Program-made: the position numbers and the translations under genes | Part shown: piece by piece, positions 46,063 through 56,433 of the stretch | Position numbering within the stretch: the stretch's first letter is position 1 | Layout: every line of letters starts with the position of its first letter | The notes under the pieces: model-generated | What the model saw: the letters and a program-made list of their open reading frames with translations, nothing else | What the model was told of the DNA's origin: nothing | Database searches by the model: none | Source of the DNA: Microbacteriaceae bacterium | GTDB taxonomy: Bacteria; Actinomycetota; Actinomycetes; Actinomycetales; Microbacteriaceae | Length of the DNA stretch: 64,000 nt | Reading direction: 5' to 3' | Assembly: GCA_019639055.1 (NCBI GenBank) | Contig: JAHBSP010000003.1 | Location: 91,719 to 155,718, forward strand

Positions 46063-47232
46063 TCACCTGTTGCCTTTTGAACTGTTATGGGTTCTGCAAA
46101 GCATTTGACAGTTTTCTATACCAGTGGCTCCACCTTTAGACCAAGCAGTAACATGGTCTGCTTCCATTTCTTCGAGCTTGTAAATGCGGGATTTGTTTAC
46201 GTTATTGCTTTCAGCACAAATTGGGCAGTTAGAAACTTTGTTTTTTATTGCAAAGTCTGTTTGCAACTTATATTTTGCTTGTCTTGTTTTATCATCAAAA
46301 ACTCTGACGTTGAGAAGTCTTTTGTCTAACTCGTCACCCAAAATATATTCATATATTCCTTTCCTATCTGTAACGTAAGGGTCACCTCTTAGCTCTTCAA
46401 CTCGAGTATCTAAAGCGGCGGCGTCGTATGCCTTATTGTGGTATTCCTCGTAAAGACGGTTCCATTCAAGTCCTCTCATTTCTTTATCAGGTGAGCGAGT
46501 GAAAATCCCATCTATCCAATTGATGACGGTTGTGAAGTAAATTTCAAGTTGCTTTATGTCCGTATCATTGCGGTGTGTGGCTAGATACGAATCAATAGAT
46601 TTACCTTGCGAACTACCTACCCAAGAAAGTGCGACTTCTAATACTTCTTGACGCTTTGGGTCGCCTTTCACGTAAGTTAACCACTTTTGTATGTTCGCAT
46701 TATTTGAGTTTGAAAATTCTTTTTTTGCTTTGGTGACAAAAGGACCAGAGTAGATTGCGTTCAGCAATTCCTGGTTATTAAGAGGGATGCCTGAGATATT
46801 TATTGTCTTGAACCACTCTTTTATTTCGTTCTCAGTTCCTTGGCAGATATAAATGAGAAGTTCGCTTTTGAGTATCAATGACTGATCTTCTGCTGACAAG
46901 GGTGAAAATGTTTGTTCGCTGCCGTTCCGTTTTATGGCAAACTTGCCGGTTACAAAACGACCTATAGATGTAATTCTTTGCTGGCCATCCAGAACTTCAT
47001 ATCTGTCATCGCTACTCTGGTTAAAGTAGATTAGGCCAAGGGGGTATCCCTTTAAAAGAGACTCAATTACAGCAACGTCTTTCTTACCATCTCCATAAAT
47101 ATAATTGCGCTGGTATTCAGGTTGGATTACAAGCTTGCCAGATAGACCAAATAGACCTTTTCCTTCCAGTTCGTTGTAAATGAACCCTTCAGTGATCTTT
47201 TCTACTGTGTAGTGATTGAGTTCAGCTTTCAT
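46063..47232 (-). CDS. DUF262 (GmrS/ParB-like) protein with C-terminal HNH nuclease
   Basis: 389 residues from the ATG at 47232. The N-terminal DUF262 domain has [11 protein letters not shown] and [11 protein letters not shown] (DGQQR at 82-86), the motif used for nucleotide hydrolysis in GmrSD-like enzymes. The C-terminus is a zinc-type HNH nuclease: a CPIC pair, [12 protein letters not shown] with His near residue 360, NCQMLC and RTHNSSKGN. The start lies 11 bases inside the read-through frame of the upstream methyltransferase, and its own ribosome site is weak. It is probably the nuclease of the module. Confidence 0.85.
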   Translation of the reverse strand: MKAELNHYTVEKITEGFIYNELEGKGLFGLSGKLVIQPEYQRNYIYGDGKKDVAVIESLLKGYPLGLIYFNQSSDDRYEVLDGQQRITSIGRFVTGKFAIKRNGSEQTFSPLSAEDQSLILKSELLIYICQGTENEIKEWFKTINISGIPLNNQELLNAIYSGPFVTKAKKEFSNSNNANIQKWLTYVKGDPKRQEVLEVALSWVGSSQGKSIDSYLATHRNDTDIKQLEIYFTTVINWIDGIFTRSPDKEMRGLEWNRLYEEYHNKAYDAAALDTRVEELRGDPYVTDRKGIYEYILGDELDKRLLNVRVFDDKTRQAKYKLQTDFAIKNKVSNCPICAESNNVNKSRIYKLEEMEADHVTAWSKGGATGIENCQMLCRTHNSSKGNR

Positions 47233-47412
47233 TTTCAATCTTCTTTCTTATGAGGATTCGGAAATACGGCGTCCTTGTCTGATTATTTGAAGTAATTTGT
47301 AAATCGTTGCCGTCATTCCCATGTCTAAATTTCACAATTTCGAACTGGTCTGGGTTGTGTTTATCAAGAAAAGTGATGGGTACTCCTATTGCTGGATTCA
47401 TAACCTTCACAG
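47222..47412 (-). other. Second (distal) alternative C-terminal module of the methyltransferase
   Basis: Codes for TVKVMNPAIGVPITFLDK-HNPDQFEI through [11 protein letters not shown] and stop. This is the C-terminal block normally found at the end of EcoRI-family methyltransferases. It is reached in frame only if the (CT) tract has 13, 16 or 19 units; that frame has no stop codon across the whole first module. Its stop overlaps the DUF262-HNH start by 11 bases, as expected for the ancestral operon junction. Confidence 0.75.
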
Positions 47413-48620
<1,208 letters not shown>

Positions 48621-48750
48621 ATTTATAAACCTCTTTGTTTTCTTTCAATATGTTATATCGCTAGTAATTTATATGTACTCTATTGAAGTTACCCCATCTA
48701 CTACGAGTGCTTACAGTTGGAAATCTCCTTGAGTTGCATTGAGTATCCGT

Positions 48751-48756
48751 TATCAT
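48751..48756 (+). promoter_or_regulatory. Promoter of the DUF262-DUF1524 gene, leaderless
   Basis: -35 TTGAGT at 48729-48734, a 16-base spacer, and -10 TATCAT at 48751-48756, which ends 6 bases before the ATG at 48763. Confidence 0.45.
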
Positions 48757-48762
48757 CACTTT

Positions 48763-50762
48763 ATGAAGCCAAACGCTACTTACCTTCTGGAATCTTTGTC
48801 AAATAACGATGTTACGTTCTTTATCCCTCCTTACCAACGGAATTACGAATGGAATACAGATACTTGCAGAGTCTTTCTAAATGATGTTAAAAAGGTTGCT
48901 GAATCGAACAGCTCTAACGAAAACGAAACTGAACATTTTTTGGGAGCATAGTTTATGTAATTCAAGATTCAGGTTTTGGATTGCCATCAAGGTACGTTCT
49001 TACCGACGGACAGCAGCGCATAACCACAACAATGCTTTTCTTGATAGCTCTTCGCGACACAATTGAAGATAAAAACTACAAAGAGACTATACAGAAAAGG
49101 TTTTTAGTAAACGAACGTACAGAGTCTGGCACAGAGTACAAGATCAAATTAAAGCAGGTCGAAACTGACTGGGAAGCATATAGATTGCTGGTTCTGGGTC
49201 ACGGTATCCCCACAGACTTGAAAAATTCCTCGGTTTATCAAAATTATCTATTTTTTAAGCGTGAGCTTTCCAAGTTTTCAGATGCTGAGGTAAAGAGTCT
49301 GCTGGAAAACGGTCTCACCAAATTTAGTATCATTTCTATACAGTTAGAGCCTGATCGTAATCCGTGGGAAAACCCGCAAGAGATTTTTGAATCTATGAAT
49401 TCTCTAGGTAAACCGCTCTCACTGGCGGACCTTGTGCGCAACTATCTCTTGATGGGAAAGAGTGCAGATGAACAGACAAAGTTATATGACCAGTATTGGT
49501 TAAGTTTAGAAAAAAGGTTACAAGGAAATCTATCGCCTTTCATTAGAGACTGGATGCAAGCTGATCAGCACAAAAGTTATAAAGTCGCACGAGAAAATAA
49601 TTACAAAGAACTCTATAACTCATTTAAGGAAATAGTTAACAATAGAAATGTTGAAGAACTTTTTAAGAACTTTTTACAGTTCGCTCATCCTTATTCAATA
49701 GCCTGTGGGCTTGAACGAACAGGATTGCCAGTTATAGATCAGGTACTTGTGGATCTTAATATTATTGGAGTAGCACCAGCATATTCATACTTAACTGAAG
49801 TGCTTATGACTTGGCTAAACAAAGAACTGGACGAATATGAAGTTGCTAGTATTCTGATTGCAATCAGGACCTATCTACTGAGACGGCGTGTACTTGGTAT
49901 AACTCAAGCAGAGAATAAATTCTTTCCAACACTAGGCTCACGAATTGACGAAATAATAAAATCTAGCGATGTTGAAGAGGCAGTGTTTACACAATTATCC
50001 TCCTATGAGTATGCGTTGCGCCTTCCTAACGATGATGAGATGGAGTCAAGGCTCAGATCTATGAACTTCTACAACCTAGGGAAGTCTAGAAATTATCCTA
50101 GGCTTTTGCTTTCGATCATTGAAGAATTGCTTACTAAATCAAGACCCTTGTGGGATGACAATCACCTACAACTTGAACACATAATGCCACAAAAGTTGAA
50201 CTCAGATTGGCGTGATGATCTTGGAGAAAATGCAATTCAAGATCATCAAGAATACCTAAATAATATTGGAAATATAACTTTGATAAGACACAATCAAGAA
50301 CTTGGTAATAAAGCATTTTCTGAAAAGAAAAAAGTATATGCTGGGCAATCTGGATTACAAATCACCCAGAATTACATTCTTGATTGTGAAAAATGGGGCG
50401 TAAATTCGATTAAACGCCGCCAAAATTACTTGATTGAGCAGTTGTTTGGTCATGTGATAATTGTTCCAAACAGATTTAGGCGTTCAAATAACTGGAATCA
50501 ATCAGGGGAGGGTAGTTCCCAGTTCGATTCAAGACAGATATTAAATCAGCTGATAGGAGAAACTATCCATTTTGTCTCGAATCCCGCACTTACTGCTCAA
50601 GTATTAAGCGATTCTAAAGTTTTATTTGAGGATAAAGAATGGAGCCTTTCGCCGCTAACAAGAGAGTTAAAGCAGCGTGAAGGAGATTCAAATAAGTCGG
50701 GAGCATATCAGGGAGCTTTGCATTGGAGTTGGGACGACACAAGACTTGTTGACCTAGATTAG
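48763..50762 (+). CDS. GmrSD-like DUF262-DUF1524 protein, frame broken at a T6 run
   Basis: Residues 1-59 (VTFFIPPYQRNYEWN) are in one frame; the first frame then ends at 48951. The rest (YVLTDGQQRITTTML onward) continues in the -1 frame to 50762. The break is at TTTTTT 48936-48941: one more T, or a -1 slip, gives a seamless FFGSIVYVIQ join typical of the family. The C-terminal DUF1524 nuclease has LEHIMPQ near residue 470 and NIGNITLIRHNQELGNKAFSEKK. The last 60 residues (VLFEDKEWSLSPLTREL, GALHWSWDD) resemble a RAMA/DUF4357 modified-DNA-associated module. GmrSD-like enzymes are type IV nucleases for modified DNA. Confidence 0.8.
48936..48942 (+). other. Frame-break site: T6 run forming a -1 slippery heptamer
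   Basis: T TTT TTG in the reading frame of the first segment is the canonical X XXY YYZ arrangement for -1 ribosomal frameshifting. A -1 slip here joins both halves, and the zero-frame stop TAG follows 6 bases after the heptamer. Mutation, homopolymer phase variation and sequencing error are alternatives. Confidence 0.5.
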
Positions 50763-50873
50763 CTTTTGGTAGAATCTATGGTTACTTTTGCGATATGAAT
50801 TGCGAATATTGCTGAGTTCAAAGAGATCCTCCGCATTGACACTGTGATTTTGTGCAGACGTGAATCGCAAGAG

Positions 50874-50930
50874 GGTAAAGACTATGTGATGCAGGATGGC
50901 GATGTTGTGGAGTTTAGGTTTAGTTCTTAG
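50874..50930 (+). repeat. Right copy of 57-bp direct repeat (attR-like)
   Basis: Perfect copy of the final 57 bases of ychF, including the TAG stop, detached from any gene. It marks the right end of the island. The chromosome resumes at once with the GNAT gene region. Confidence 0.9.
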
Positions 50931-50949
50931 CAGCGCAAATCTTCAACTA

Positions 50950-51366
50950 TTAGTCAAACTTCACAAAGACATTCAGTGGTGAATCTAGTTCACCGGTTTG
51001 CTTGAAACCCATAGATTTGTAGAAAGAAAGCTGTGCAGGGTCGTCGTCGGTCATCAGTACTTTTTGGCGCACATTTTCGTAAGGTTCGAATACTCGTGAA
51101 AATAGTTCGCGGCCTAATCCTCGCCTCTGATAATCGGGTGCGACCAGGATGTCTTGTAGATAAATGATTGTGAAGCCATCGCCAACAACTCGTGCGAGAC
51201 CGACAAGTTTATTTCCGTCGTGTGCAGTAACTAAATAGAGTGAAGCGCTTACAGCATCTTCAAGTTTGACCGGATCTTTGGTGTAGATGCTCCAACCAAC
51301 AGAGTCATAAAGCTCGGTGAGTTCCTGTTTTGTAGGTGCGGCATTGACTTCGTATGTAATCATCAC
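50950..51366 (-). CDS. GNAT-family N-acetyltransferase
   Basis: 138 residues. The acetyl-CoA-binding core is IYLQDILVAPDYQRRGLGRELFSRVFE (Q/R-x-x-G-x-G/A pattern), followed by KVLMTDDDPAQLSFYKSMGFKQTG. The substrate is unknown. It would have been the convergent neighbour of ychF before the island inserted. GTG or ATG codons at the start are equally possible, with TAACCT just upstream. Confidence 0.87.
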   Translation of the reverse strand: MMITYEVNAAPTKQELTELYDSVGWSIYTKDPVKLEDAVSASLYLVTAHDGNKLVGLARVVGDGFTIIYLQDILVAPDYQRRGLGRELFSRVFEPYENVRQKVLMTDDDPAQLSFYKSMGFKQTGELDSPLNVFVKFD

Positions 51367-51512
51367 TGGTCAGGTTAGCAGTAGTTATCCACAGCTAGAA
51401 GATTAGTTGTCCAAGTCAAAGGTAATCCTCATACTGTTGTAAATAAGTAATCAGTACCGGGGCACCAAATCGAGATCTCAGGAGTATTCATTGAAAAGTT
51501 CTTTTATAGTGC

Positions 51513-51531
51513 GTAGCATATGTGCTACGGT
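51513..51531 (+). promoter_or_regulatory. Palindromic operator overlapping the antitoxin -10 element
   Basis: GTAGCA-TATG-TGCTAC at 51513-51528 is a perfect inverted repeat. The -10 TACGGT at 51526-51531 shares its right arm and ends 6 bases before the antitoxin ATG. This is the expected layout for autorepression by an antitoxin/toxin complex with a leaderless transcript. Confidence 0.6.
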
Positions 51532-51537
51532 TACATT

Positions 51538-51819
51538 ATGCAGAGTCAGTACCAAGATGAAGAATCACTTTCACAACGAGAGTTGCGGAATGAATCAGGT
51601 AAAGTTTTGCGCGCTGTGAGTCAGGGACAGTCATTCATTGTCACAAATAGTGGAATCGCAGTAGGGAAACTAGTGCCACTTGATACACCTCCGCAGTCAT
51701 TAAAAATATCCAAGGTTGCAGCTCGAAAAGGAGGTTGGTTGGCTCTGGGCGTTCAGCCAAAGAAAACTAAAACAGCTTTGAGCGACATCATCGACGAGCT
51801 TCGCGAGGATAGAACTTGA
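51538..51819 (+). CDS. Phd/YefM-family antitoxin
   Basis: 93 residues from the ATG at 51538. SLSQRELRNESGKVLRAVSQGQSFIVTNSGIAVGKLVPL is the Phd/YefM DNA-binding fold; the C-terminal tail (TKTALSDIIDELREDRT) would wrap the toxin. An ATG at 51520 lies inside the operator palindrome and is unlikely. The toxin gene overlaps its stop by 4 bases. Confidence 0.87.
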   Translation: MQSQYQDEESLSQRELRNESGKVLRAVSQGQSFIVTNSGIAVGKLVPLDTPPQSLKISKVAARKGGWLALGVQPKKTKTALSDIIDELREDRT

Positions 51820-52214
51820 GTAATTCAAAAGTTGTATATGTAGATACTTCTGCTCTTGGTGCTCTTCTTATTGAAAAAGCTGAAACTTCCGACTTGCTGA
51901 AATGGCTAGACGCTACAGAAAATTCTCTCATTTCAAGCGATTTACTTGAAACTGAATTGCGTCGCGTTGCAGTTAGGGAAGATATTGATCAAACATCTGT
52001 GACCAAAATCTTAGATGGTATTACGTTAGTCTCACTTGACCGTGCTGTTTATAGAAATGCTGGATTTTTACCTATGAAGTATTTGCGTGCCTTAGATGCT
52101 TTACATCTTGAAGTCGCGATTAGGTTAAATGCCGAGGCGATTTTGACTTATGACCATCGTCTTGCAGGAGCATGTAAAGAGCTAGGTTTAGAAGTCGTTT
52201 CCCCTGGTAACTGA
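51816..52214 (+). CDS. VapC-type PIN-domain ribonuclease toxin
   Basis: 132 residues. Acidic PIN residues are in VYVDTSALGALL (Asp), SSDLLETELRRVA (Glu), LRALDALHLEVAI (Asp) and AILTYDHRLAGAC (Asp), a complete active site. The start is TTG overlapping the antitoxin stop, the usual coupling of such pairs. It lies just outside the island. Confidence 0.88.
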   Translation: MSNSKVVYVDTSALGALLIEKAETSDLLKWLDATENSLISSDLLETELRRVAVREDIDQTSVTKILDGITLVSLDRAVYRNAGFLPMKYLRALDALHLEVAIRLNAEAILTYDHRLAGACKELGLEVVSPGN

Positions 52215-52490
52215 AGAAAAAGTTGCAAACTCCCAGCCTTTCTGGGCAAAAACCTGTATCCTTATTTAGGTGTGAATCGCTGAATGTGATTCCCTGCGCC
52301 TGAAGATCGCTTCATTATTTTGTTTAGGCTTCGTGCCTTTCCCATTTCTGTAGACATTTCCCAAGGCGAACGAATATGCGCATTCGCATGTTCGCCATTA
52401 AAGAGCCCACGGCTGCGCTCCGCGAATGAACGAATAGTTCAATTGAAAGCGCCATTTTGCCCTGTGCCCAAAAGCTAAGAAAAGAAACCT
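52215..52490 (+). other. Structured 5' leader of the DEAD-box helicase gene
   Basis: 276 bases without a gene. Short stems are seen at CCCAG/CTGGG (52232-52246), GGTG-GAATC with GATTC-CGCC (about 52269-52301), AGGC/GCCT (about 52325), GCGAAC/GTTCGC (about 52373-52403) and TGAAC/GTTCA (about 52427-52441). Long leaders are common before cold-shock RNA helicases, so autoregulation by RNA structure is plausible. No exact promoter could be placed. Confidence 0.4.
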
Positions 52491-54305
52491 TTGACAACTA
52501 TTACTGCTCCGATTCTTGAGGTCGGATTTGCTGAAGCTGGCGTGCCTAATGCGCTGGTAGAAACCCTAACTGAACTCGGAATCACCGATCCTTTTCCAAT
52601 CCAACGTGACACTCTTCCAAGCACCCTAGCTGGATGCGACGTCCTCGGTCGTGGAAAAACTGGTTCTGGTAAGACTCTCGCTTTCGCAATCCCTATGGTT
52701 GCGCGTGTCGGCGACCGCCGAGGCACTCCTCGCGCCGAAATGCGCAAGCCACTCGGTCTAGTCCTAGCTCCTACCCGTGAACTTGCCACCCAGATCGCTG
52801 AGGTTATCAAACCGCTCGCTGATAAGTATCGCCAGCGCGTAACCACAATCTATGGCGGCGTGCGTTACCAGAAGCAAATCAACGACCTCAAAGGTGGAGT
52901 CGACATTATTGTTGCCTGCCCTGGACGTCTTGAAGACTTAATCAAGCAGGGTTATGTATCCCTAGATACCATCGAAATCACTGTGCTCGACGAAGCCGAC
53001 TACATGGCCGACCTCGGGTTCCTGCCTGCTGTTTCGCGCATCCTTTCTCAGACTCCAGCTGATGGCCAGCGGATGCTTTTCTCAGCCACTCTAGACAACG
53101 GAGTGGATGAACTGGTCCGTTTGTTCCTAAACCACCCGGTTACACACTCGGTAGATTCCGAAAATTCTCCTGTAGCTCAAATGACCCACCACGTTTTTGA
53201 GGTCAACATTGACAACAAGAAAGATGTGATTAAGAGTCTCGCAAGCGGTTCTGGCCGCCGGGTGCTGTTTACTCGCACCAAGCACCAGGCTATGAAGCTG
53301 GCCAAGTCTCTGTCAGACAGTGGAATCCCAGCCCTAGATCTACACGGAAATCTTTCTCAGGCAGCTCGTGATCGCAACCTTGCGGCTTTTGGTAATGGAA
53401 TCGTGAATGTTCTAGTTGCTACCGATGTCGCAGCGCGAGGAGTGCATGTGGATAGCATCGAACTGGTGGTTCATGTTGATCCACCAGAGGAGCACAAAGC
53501 ATACCTTCACCGTTCTGGGCGCACCGCTCGTGCCGGCGCTGCTGGGGATGTCGTTACAGTCATGCTCCCAAATCAGCGACGCAAGACTCAGGCACTTCTA
53601 AAGCAGGCTGAAATCAAAGTTAAGCCGGTAACGGTTTATCCGGCATCTTCCGAGGTGTCGAACCTTGTTGGTGTTGCAGCTCCATATGTGCAGCCGGGTA
53701 CTTGGGAAGCAGCAATGCAACCTGAGCGTAATCAGTCCAAGAAAGCCAAGCAACCTCGTAATGCTGGGGATGGCGGACAATTCCGTGAGCGTAAAAATTC
53801 TCAGGAGCGCAGGCAACCACGTGAGCGTGTGATTGAAAATAGTGATGCGCAGATTCAGGATGCTGAGCCGAAATTCCGCAAGCCTCGCACCAAGTCAGGT
53901 GAGAACCGAAACGGTAACCGCAACGATGACCGTCGTGAAAACCGTGGCGCGAAACGTTACGAAGACCGCAGAGAGAACCGCGGTTCAAACCGTGAAAACC
54001 GCGGTGATGGTCGCAAAGAAGACTACGGTTCAAGGAGCTCGGATTCTCAACGTTCCCAAGGTAAGAAGCGTTCAGGGTCTCCACAATCACGCGAAACTTA
54101 CGGAAAATCGCGTGATATGAATTCAGGAAAGTCTTGGGGAGAGAGTTCAGGGAAATCTCGCCAGGAGACTTCCAAACCTCGCAACACTCGTGGTTCATCG
54201 GCGCCTAAGAGTTACTCTTCTGCTGGTAACAATGTAAATGGCGGTCGCAAAAATGCCTCTAATGGGCGCAAAGCGACCACTGCTAAGCGTTTCCGCGGGC
54301 GCTAG
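52491..54305 (+). CDS. DEAD-box ATP-dependent RNA helicase
   Basis: 604 residues. Q-motif GITDPFPIQRDTLP, motif I GKTGSGKT, PTRELA, motif II VLDEADYM, SAT, and motif VI HRSGRTARAG form a complete helicase core to about residue 380. The C-terminal 200 residues are disordered and rich in Arg, Asn and Gly (repeats such as RRENRG), typical of RNA-chaperone tails in RhlE/DeaD-like proteins. The start is TTG behind AAGAAAAG. Likely role in ribosome assembly and cold adaptation. Confidence 0.92.
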   Translation: MTTITAPILEVGFAEAGVPNALVETLTELGITDPFPIQRDTLPSTLAGCDVLGRGKTGSGKTLAFAIPMVARVGDRRGTPRAEMRKPLGLVLAPTRELATQIAEVIKPLADKYRQRVTTIYGGVRYQKQINDLKGGVDIIVACPGRLEDLIKQGYVSLDTIEITVLDEADYMADLGFLPAVSRILSQTPADGQRMLFSATLDNGVDELVRLFLNHPVTHSVDSENSPVAQMTHHVFEVNIDNKKDVIKSLASGSGRRVLFTRTKHQAMKLAKSLSDSGIPALDLHGNLSQAARDRNLAAFGNGIVNVLVATDVAARGVHVDSIELVVHVDPPEEHKAYLHRSGRTARAGAAGDVVTVMLPNQRRKTQALLKQAEIKVKPVTVYPASSEVSNLVGVAAPYVQPGTWEAAMQPERNQSKKAKQPRNAGDGGQFRERKNSQERRQPRERVIENSDAQIQDAEPKFRKPRTKSGENRNGNRNDDRRENRGAKRYEDRRENRGSNRENRGDGRKEDYGSRSSDSQRSQGKKRSGSPQSRETYGKSRDMNSGKSWGESSGKSRQETSKPRNTRGSSAPKSYSSAGNNVNGGRKNASNGRKATTAKRFRGR

Positions 54306-54659
54306 TTAGACCCAAATAGTAGCAACAGCAATGTTGATAAGGGCCATGCCACCAACTGCGTGAGCTAGGCCCTTAGAAACTGGCTGACCTTTACGAATCT
54401 TTAAGCGTGCAATGATTGCAGCAATCAGCACAATCAACGCGATACCAAGCTTGATACCAATTTTCATGTGGTTCAGTGGGCCACCGTCGCCCATTTCGCG
54501 GATACCTACAATTAGCAATCCTGAAAGTAGAGTTCCCCAAGCTGCAATGTGTTGCCATCCGGTGACATTGGGAGTCTTGAAGTGGGCAATCCAACCACCA
54601 ACAATTACTGCTGCGGAAAGAATGTGAATAAAAACTAGGTACGGGATTACTGCTTCCAT
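54306..54659 (-). CDS. Small four-helix membrane protein of unknown function
   Basis: 117 residues, nearly all hydrophobic: IPYLVFIHILSAAVIVGGWIAHF, WGTLLSGLLIVGI, IGIKLGIALIVLIAAIIARL and ALINIAVATIWV. Conserved-looking His and Trp (FIHI, WIAHF, GWQHIAAW) recall small haem- or quinone-linked integral proteins, but no family is assigned. It lies 9 bases downstream of nhaA on the same strand. Confidence 0.7.
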   Translation of the reverse strand: MEAVIPYLVFIHILSAAVIVGGWIAHFKTPNVTGWQHIAAWGTLLSGLLIVGIREMGDGGPLNHMKIGIKLGIALIVLIAAIIARLKIRKGQPVSKGLAHAVGGMALINIAVATIWV

Positions 54660-54668
54660 GTCCTTAGT

Positions 54669-55901
54669 CTAGCCATCTATCAATGAATTATTTGAATCTT
54701 CAATGCCGTCTTCATTCATATCCTTAGATCGTGGTAGGCGTGCATTCCACCGAAGTGTAACTGCTCCTAAAGTAGCTGAAAGTGTCGAAGCAAGAATGAT
54801 TGCTGTTTTTGCTGAATTATATTGGTCGCTACCCGAAAATGAAAGCTCAGTCACCAATATAGAGACAGTGAATCCAATACCAGCTAAAAAGCCTATAGGC
54901 AGTAAATCTCTTAAACCAATTGAATCAGGTAACCTCAAACTGGTGAGTTTGGTTACCAATAATGTGGTCCCAAGTACTCCAAGAAGTTTTCCTAAAATCA
55001 TTCCGAATATGACGGCAAAGAATACGGGTTTTAAGAAATCTTGCCAGCTAGCGCCTTCCCCTACAAAGCTGATGCCGGCGGAGAAGAATGCAAAAAGTGG
55101 CAAGATTATCGCGTAAGTTACCGGTGTTAGGTTGGTGGAGAATTTCTGTAACCTGTTTCCTCTTAGGATAGGGACACAGAATCCTAGTAGCGCTCCAGCT
55201 ACTGTCGGATGCACCCCTGACTCGTGGAAAAACCACCAACTAATTATTCCTATTGGGAGTAAAGCTAAACCATGAATTTTTTCAAATTTAACCAATACGG
55301 CAAAAATTAATATGGAAACCAGACCTAGGAAAAGAGGTATTACTTGGATTTCTTGGGAGTAGAAAATCGCTATTACCAAGATGATGATTAGGTCATCCAT
55401 TACCGCTAGTGTTAGCAAAAAACTTCGTAACGCTTTTGGAAGCCCCTTTCCGAATATTGCTAGGACAGCTAAAGCAAAGGCGACGTCTGTTGCAGTAGGA
55501 ATTGCCCATCCATGTATATCCATCGAATCAGCACTGAAACTAGTTATTGTCAAGTAGATAATTGCTGGGACTATTACCCCACCGAATGCGGCCAATATAG
55601 GCACCATTGCTTTTTTGGGTGTGCGCAATTCACCTGAAACGAATTCTTTCTTTACTTCCATGCCTACCAAAAAGAAGAAGAACGTTAATAAGCCATCAGT
55701 TATCCAAGAGTGTATGGGTAATTCTAAATTCAGTATAGAAATACCAAACTTTAGTTCGGAGAATACTGTATAACTCTCATGCCAGGCTGAGTTGGCCCAA
55801 AGAAGCGCGGTAGCTGTTGCTATGGCTAAAAGCAGTCCAGCAGATGAATCCTTGGCAATCCAGATGTTAAATTTATTTGGGATTTTAGATTGGTGATGCA
55901 T
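54669..55901 (-). CDS. nhaA: Na+/H+ antiporter NhaA
   Basis: Multi-pass antiporter for sodium and pH homeostasis. It has 410 residues: WITDGLLTFFFFLVGMEVKKEFVSGEL, AFGGVIVPAIIYL, WAIPTATDVAFALAVLAIFG, and LRSFLLTLAVMDDLIIILVIAIFY with the two transport aspartates. About twelve hydrophobic segments are visible. No NhaR regulator is adjacent. Confidence 0.95.
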   Translation of the reverse strand: MHHQSKIPNKFNIWIAKDSSAGLLLAIATATALLWANSAWHESYTVFSELKFGISILNLELPIHSWITDGLLTFFFFLVGMEVKKEFVSGELRTPKKAMVPILAAFGGVIVPAIIYLTITSFSADSMDIHGWAIPTATDVAFALAVLAIFGKGLPKALRSFLLTLAVMDDLIIILVIAIFYSQEIQVIPLFLGLVSILIFAVLVKFEKIHGLALLPIGIISWWFFHESGVHPTVAGALLGFCVPILRGNRLQKFSTNLTPVTYAIILPLFAFFSAGISFVGEGASWQDFLKPVFFAVIFGMILGKLLGVLGTTLLVTKLTSLRLPDSIGLRDLLPIGFLAGIGFTVSILVTELSFSGSDQYNSAKTAIILASTLSATLGAVTLRWNARLPRSKDMNEDGIEDSNNSLIDG

Positions 55902-56011
55902 AGTCTCTAACTCGAAAGTGTTGAAAATTTCTTATCGACCAGACTTCCCGAAGCACCAAATCCACTATAACAGTCCTGCGATTAATTACATGATTGCGCA
56001 GTCGTTGGAAA

Positions 56012-56416
56012 CTATATTGAATACTCGTAACTAATTTTTATCAACTGTTTGAGGACATCCAAATCAATGTCCTCTAGTTTCTTGACATAGACACAGCCCT
56101 TAGACTCTGTAAATTTTCCAAGACCAGGGAGCAGGGCAGCACCTTCCGGATAGTCTTTCAATCCGTAAAGTGTAAGGCTCGTTTTTCGCGGTGAAAATGA
56201 AGCCCGCGGCCATACGCCTTTAGTTCCTTTGGCAGATACGTAGTTAAAACTTCCATAACCGATTATGGAAGGGCCCCACATCGCTGCGTTTTCGCCAGTT
56301 ACTTCTTGAAATATTCGATCTAGCGCAATACCGTCTTCACGGCGTTTTTCAGGTTCGACAGAGTTCAGGAAGTCCTGCACTTTGACAGTGGTTGGCTTTG
56401 TTTTTTGTTCTGCCAT
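56012..56416 (-). CDS. DUF1801 domain-containing protein
   Basis: 134 residues: VQDFLNSVEPEKRREDGIALDRIFQEVTGENAAMWGPSIIGYGSFNYVS and the C-terminal GKFTESKGCVYVKKLEDIDLDVLKQLI match the DUF1801 (YdhG-like) family of small soluble proteins with an iron-chaperone-like fold. Function unproven. It lies 18 bases downstream of copA on the same strand. Confidence 0.85.
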   Translation of the reverse strand: MAEQKTKPTTVKVQDFLNSVEPEKRREDGIALDRIFQEVTGENAAMWGPSIIGYGSFNYVSAKGTKGVWPRASFSPRKTSLTLYGLKDYPEGAALLPGLGKFTESKGCVYVKKLEDIDLDVLKQLIKISYEYSI

Positions 56417-56433
56417 GTCTATATTCTCTCGAT

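Noticed and set aside
48981..50762. A separate gene starting with TTG at 48981
   Set aside because: The family N-terminus (IPPYQRNYEWN) lies directly upstream in the other frame, so this is the second part of one split gene rather than an independent one.
51538..52214. The toxin-antitoxin pair as part of the island
   Set aside because: It lies beyond the right-hand repeat and beyond the GNAT gene, and its base composition is closer to the chromosome.
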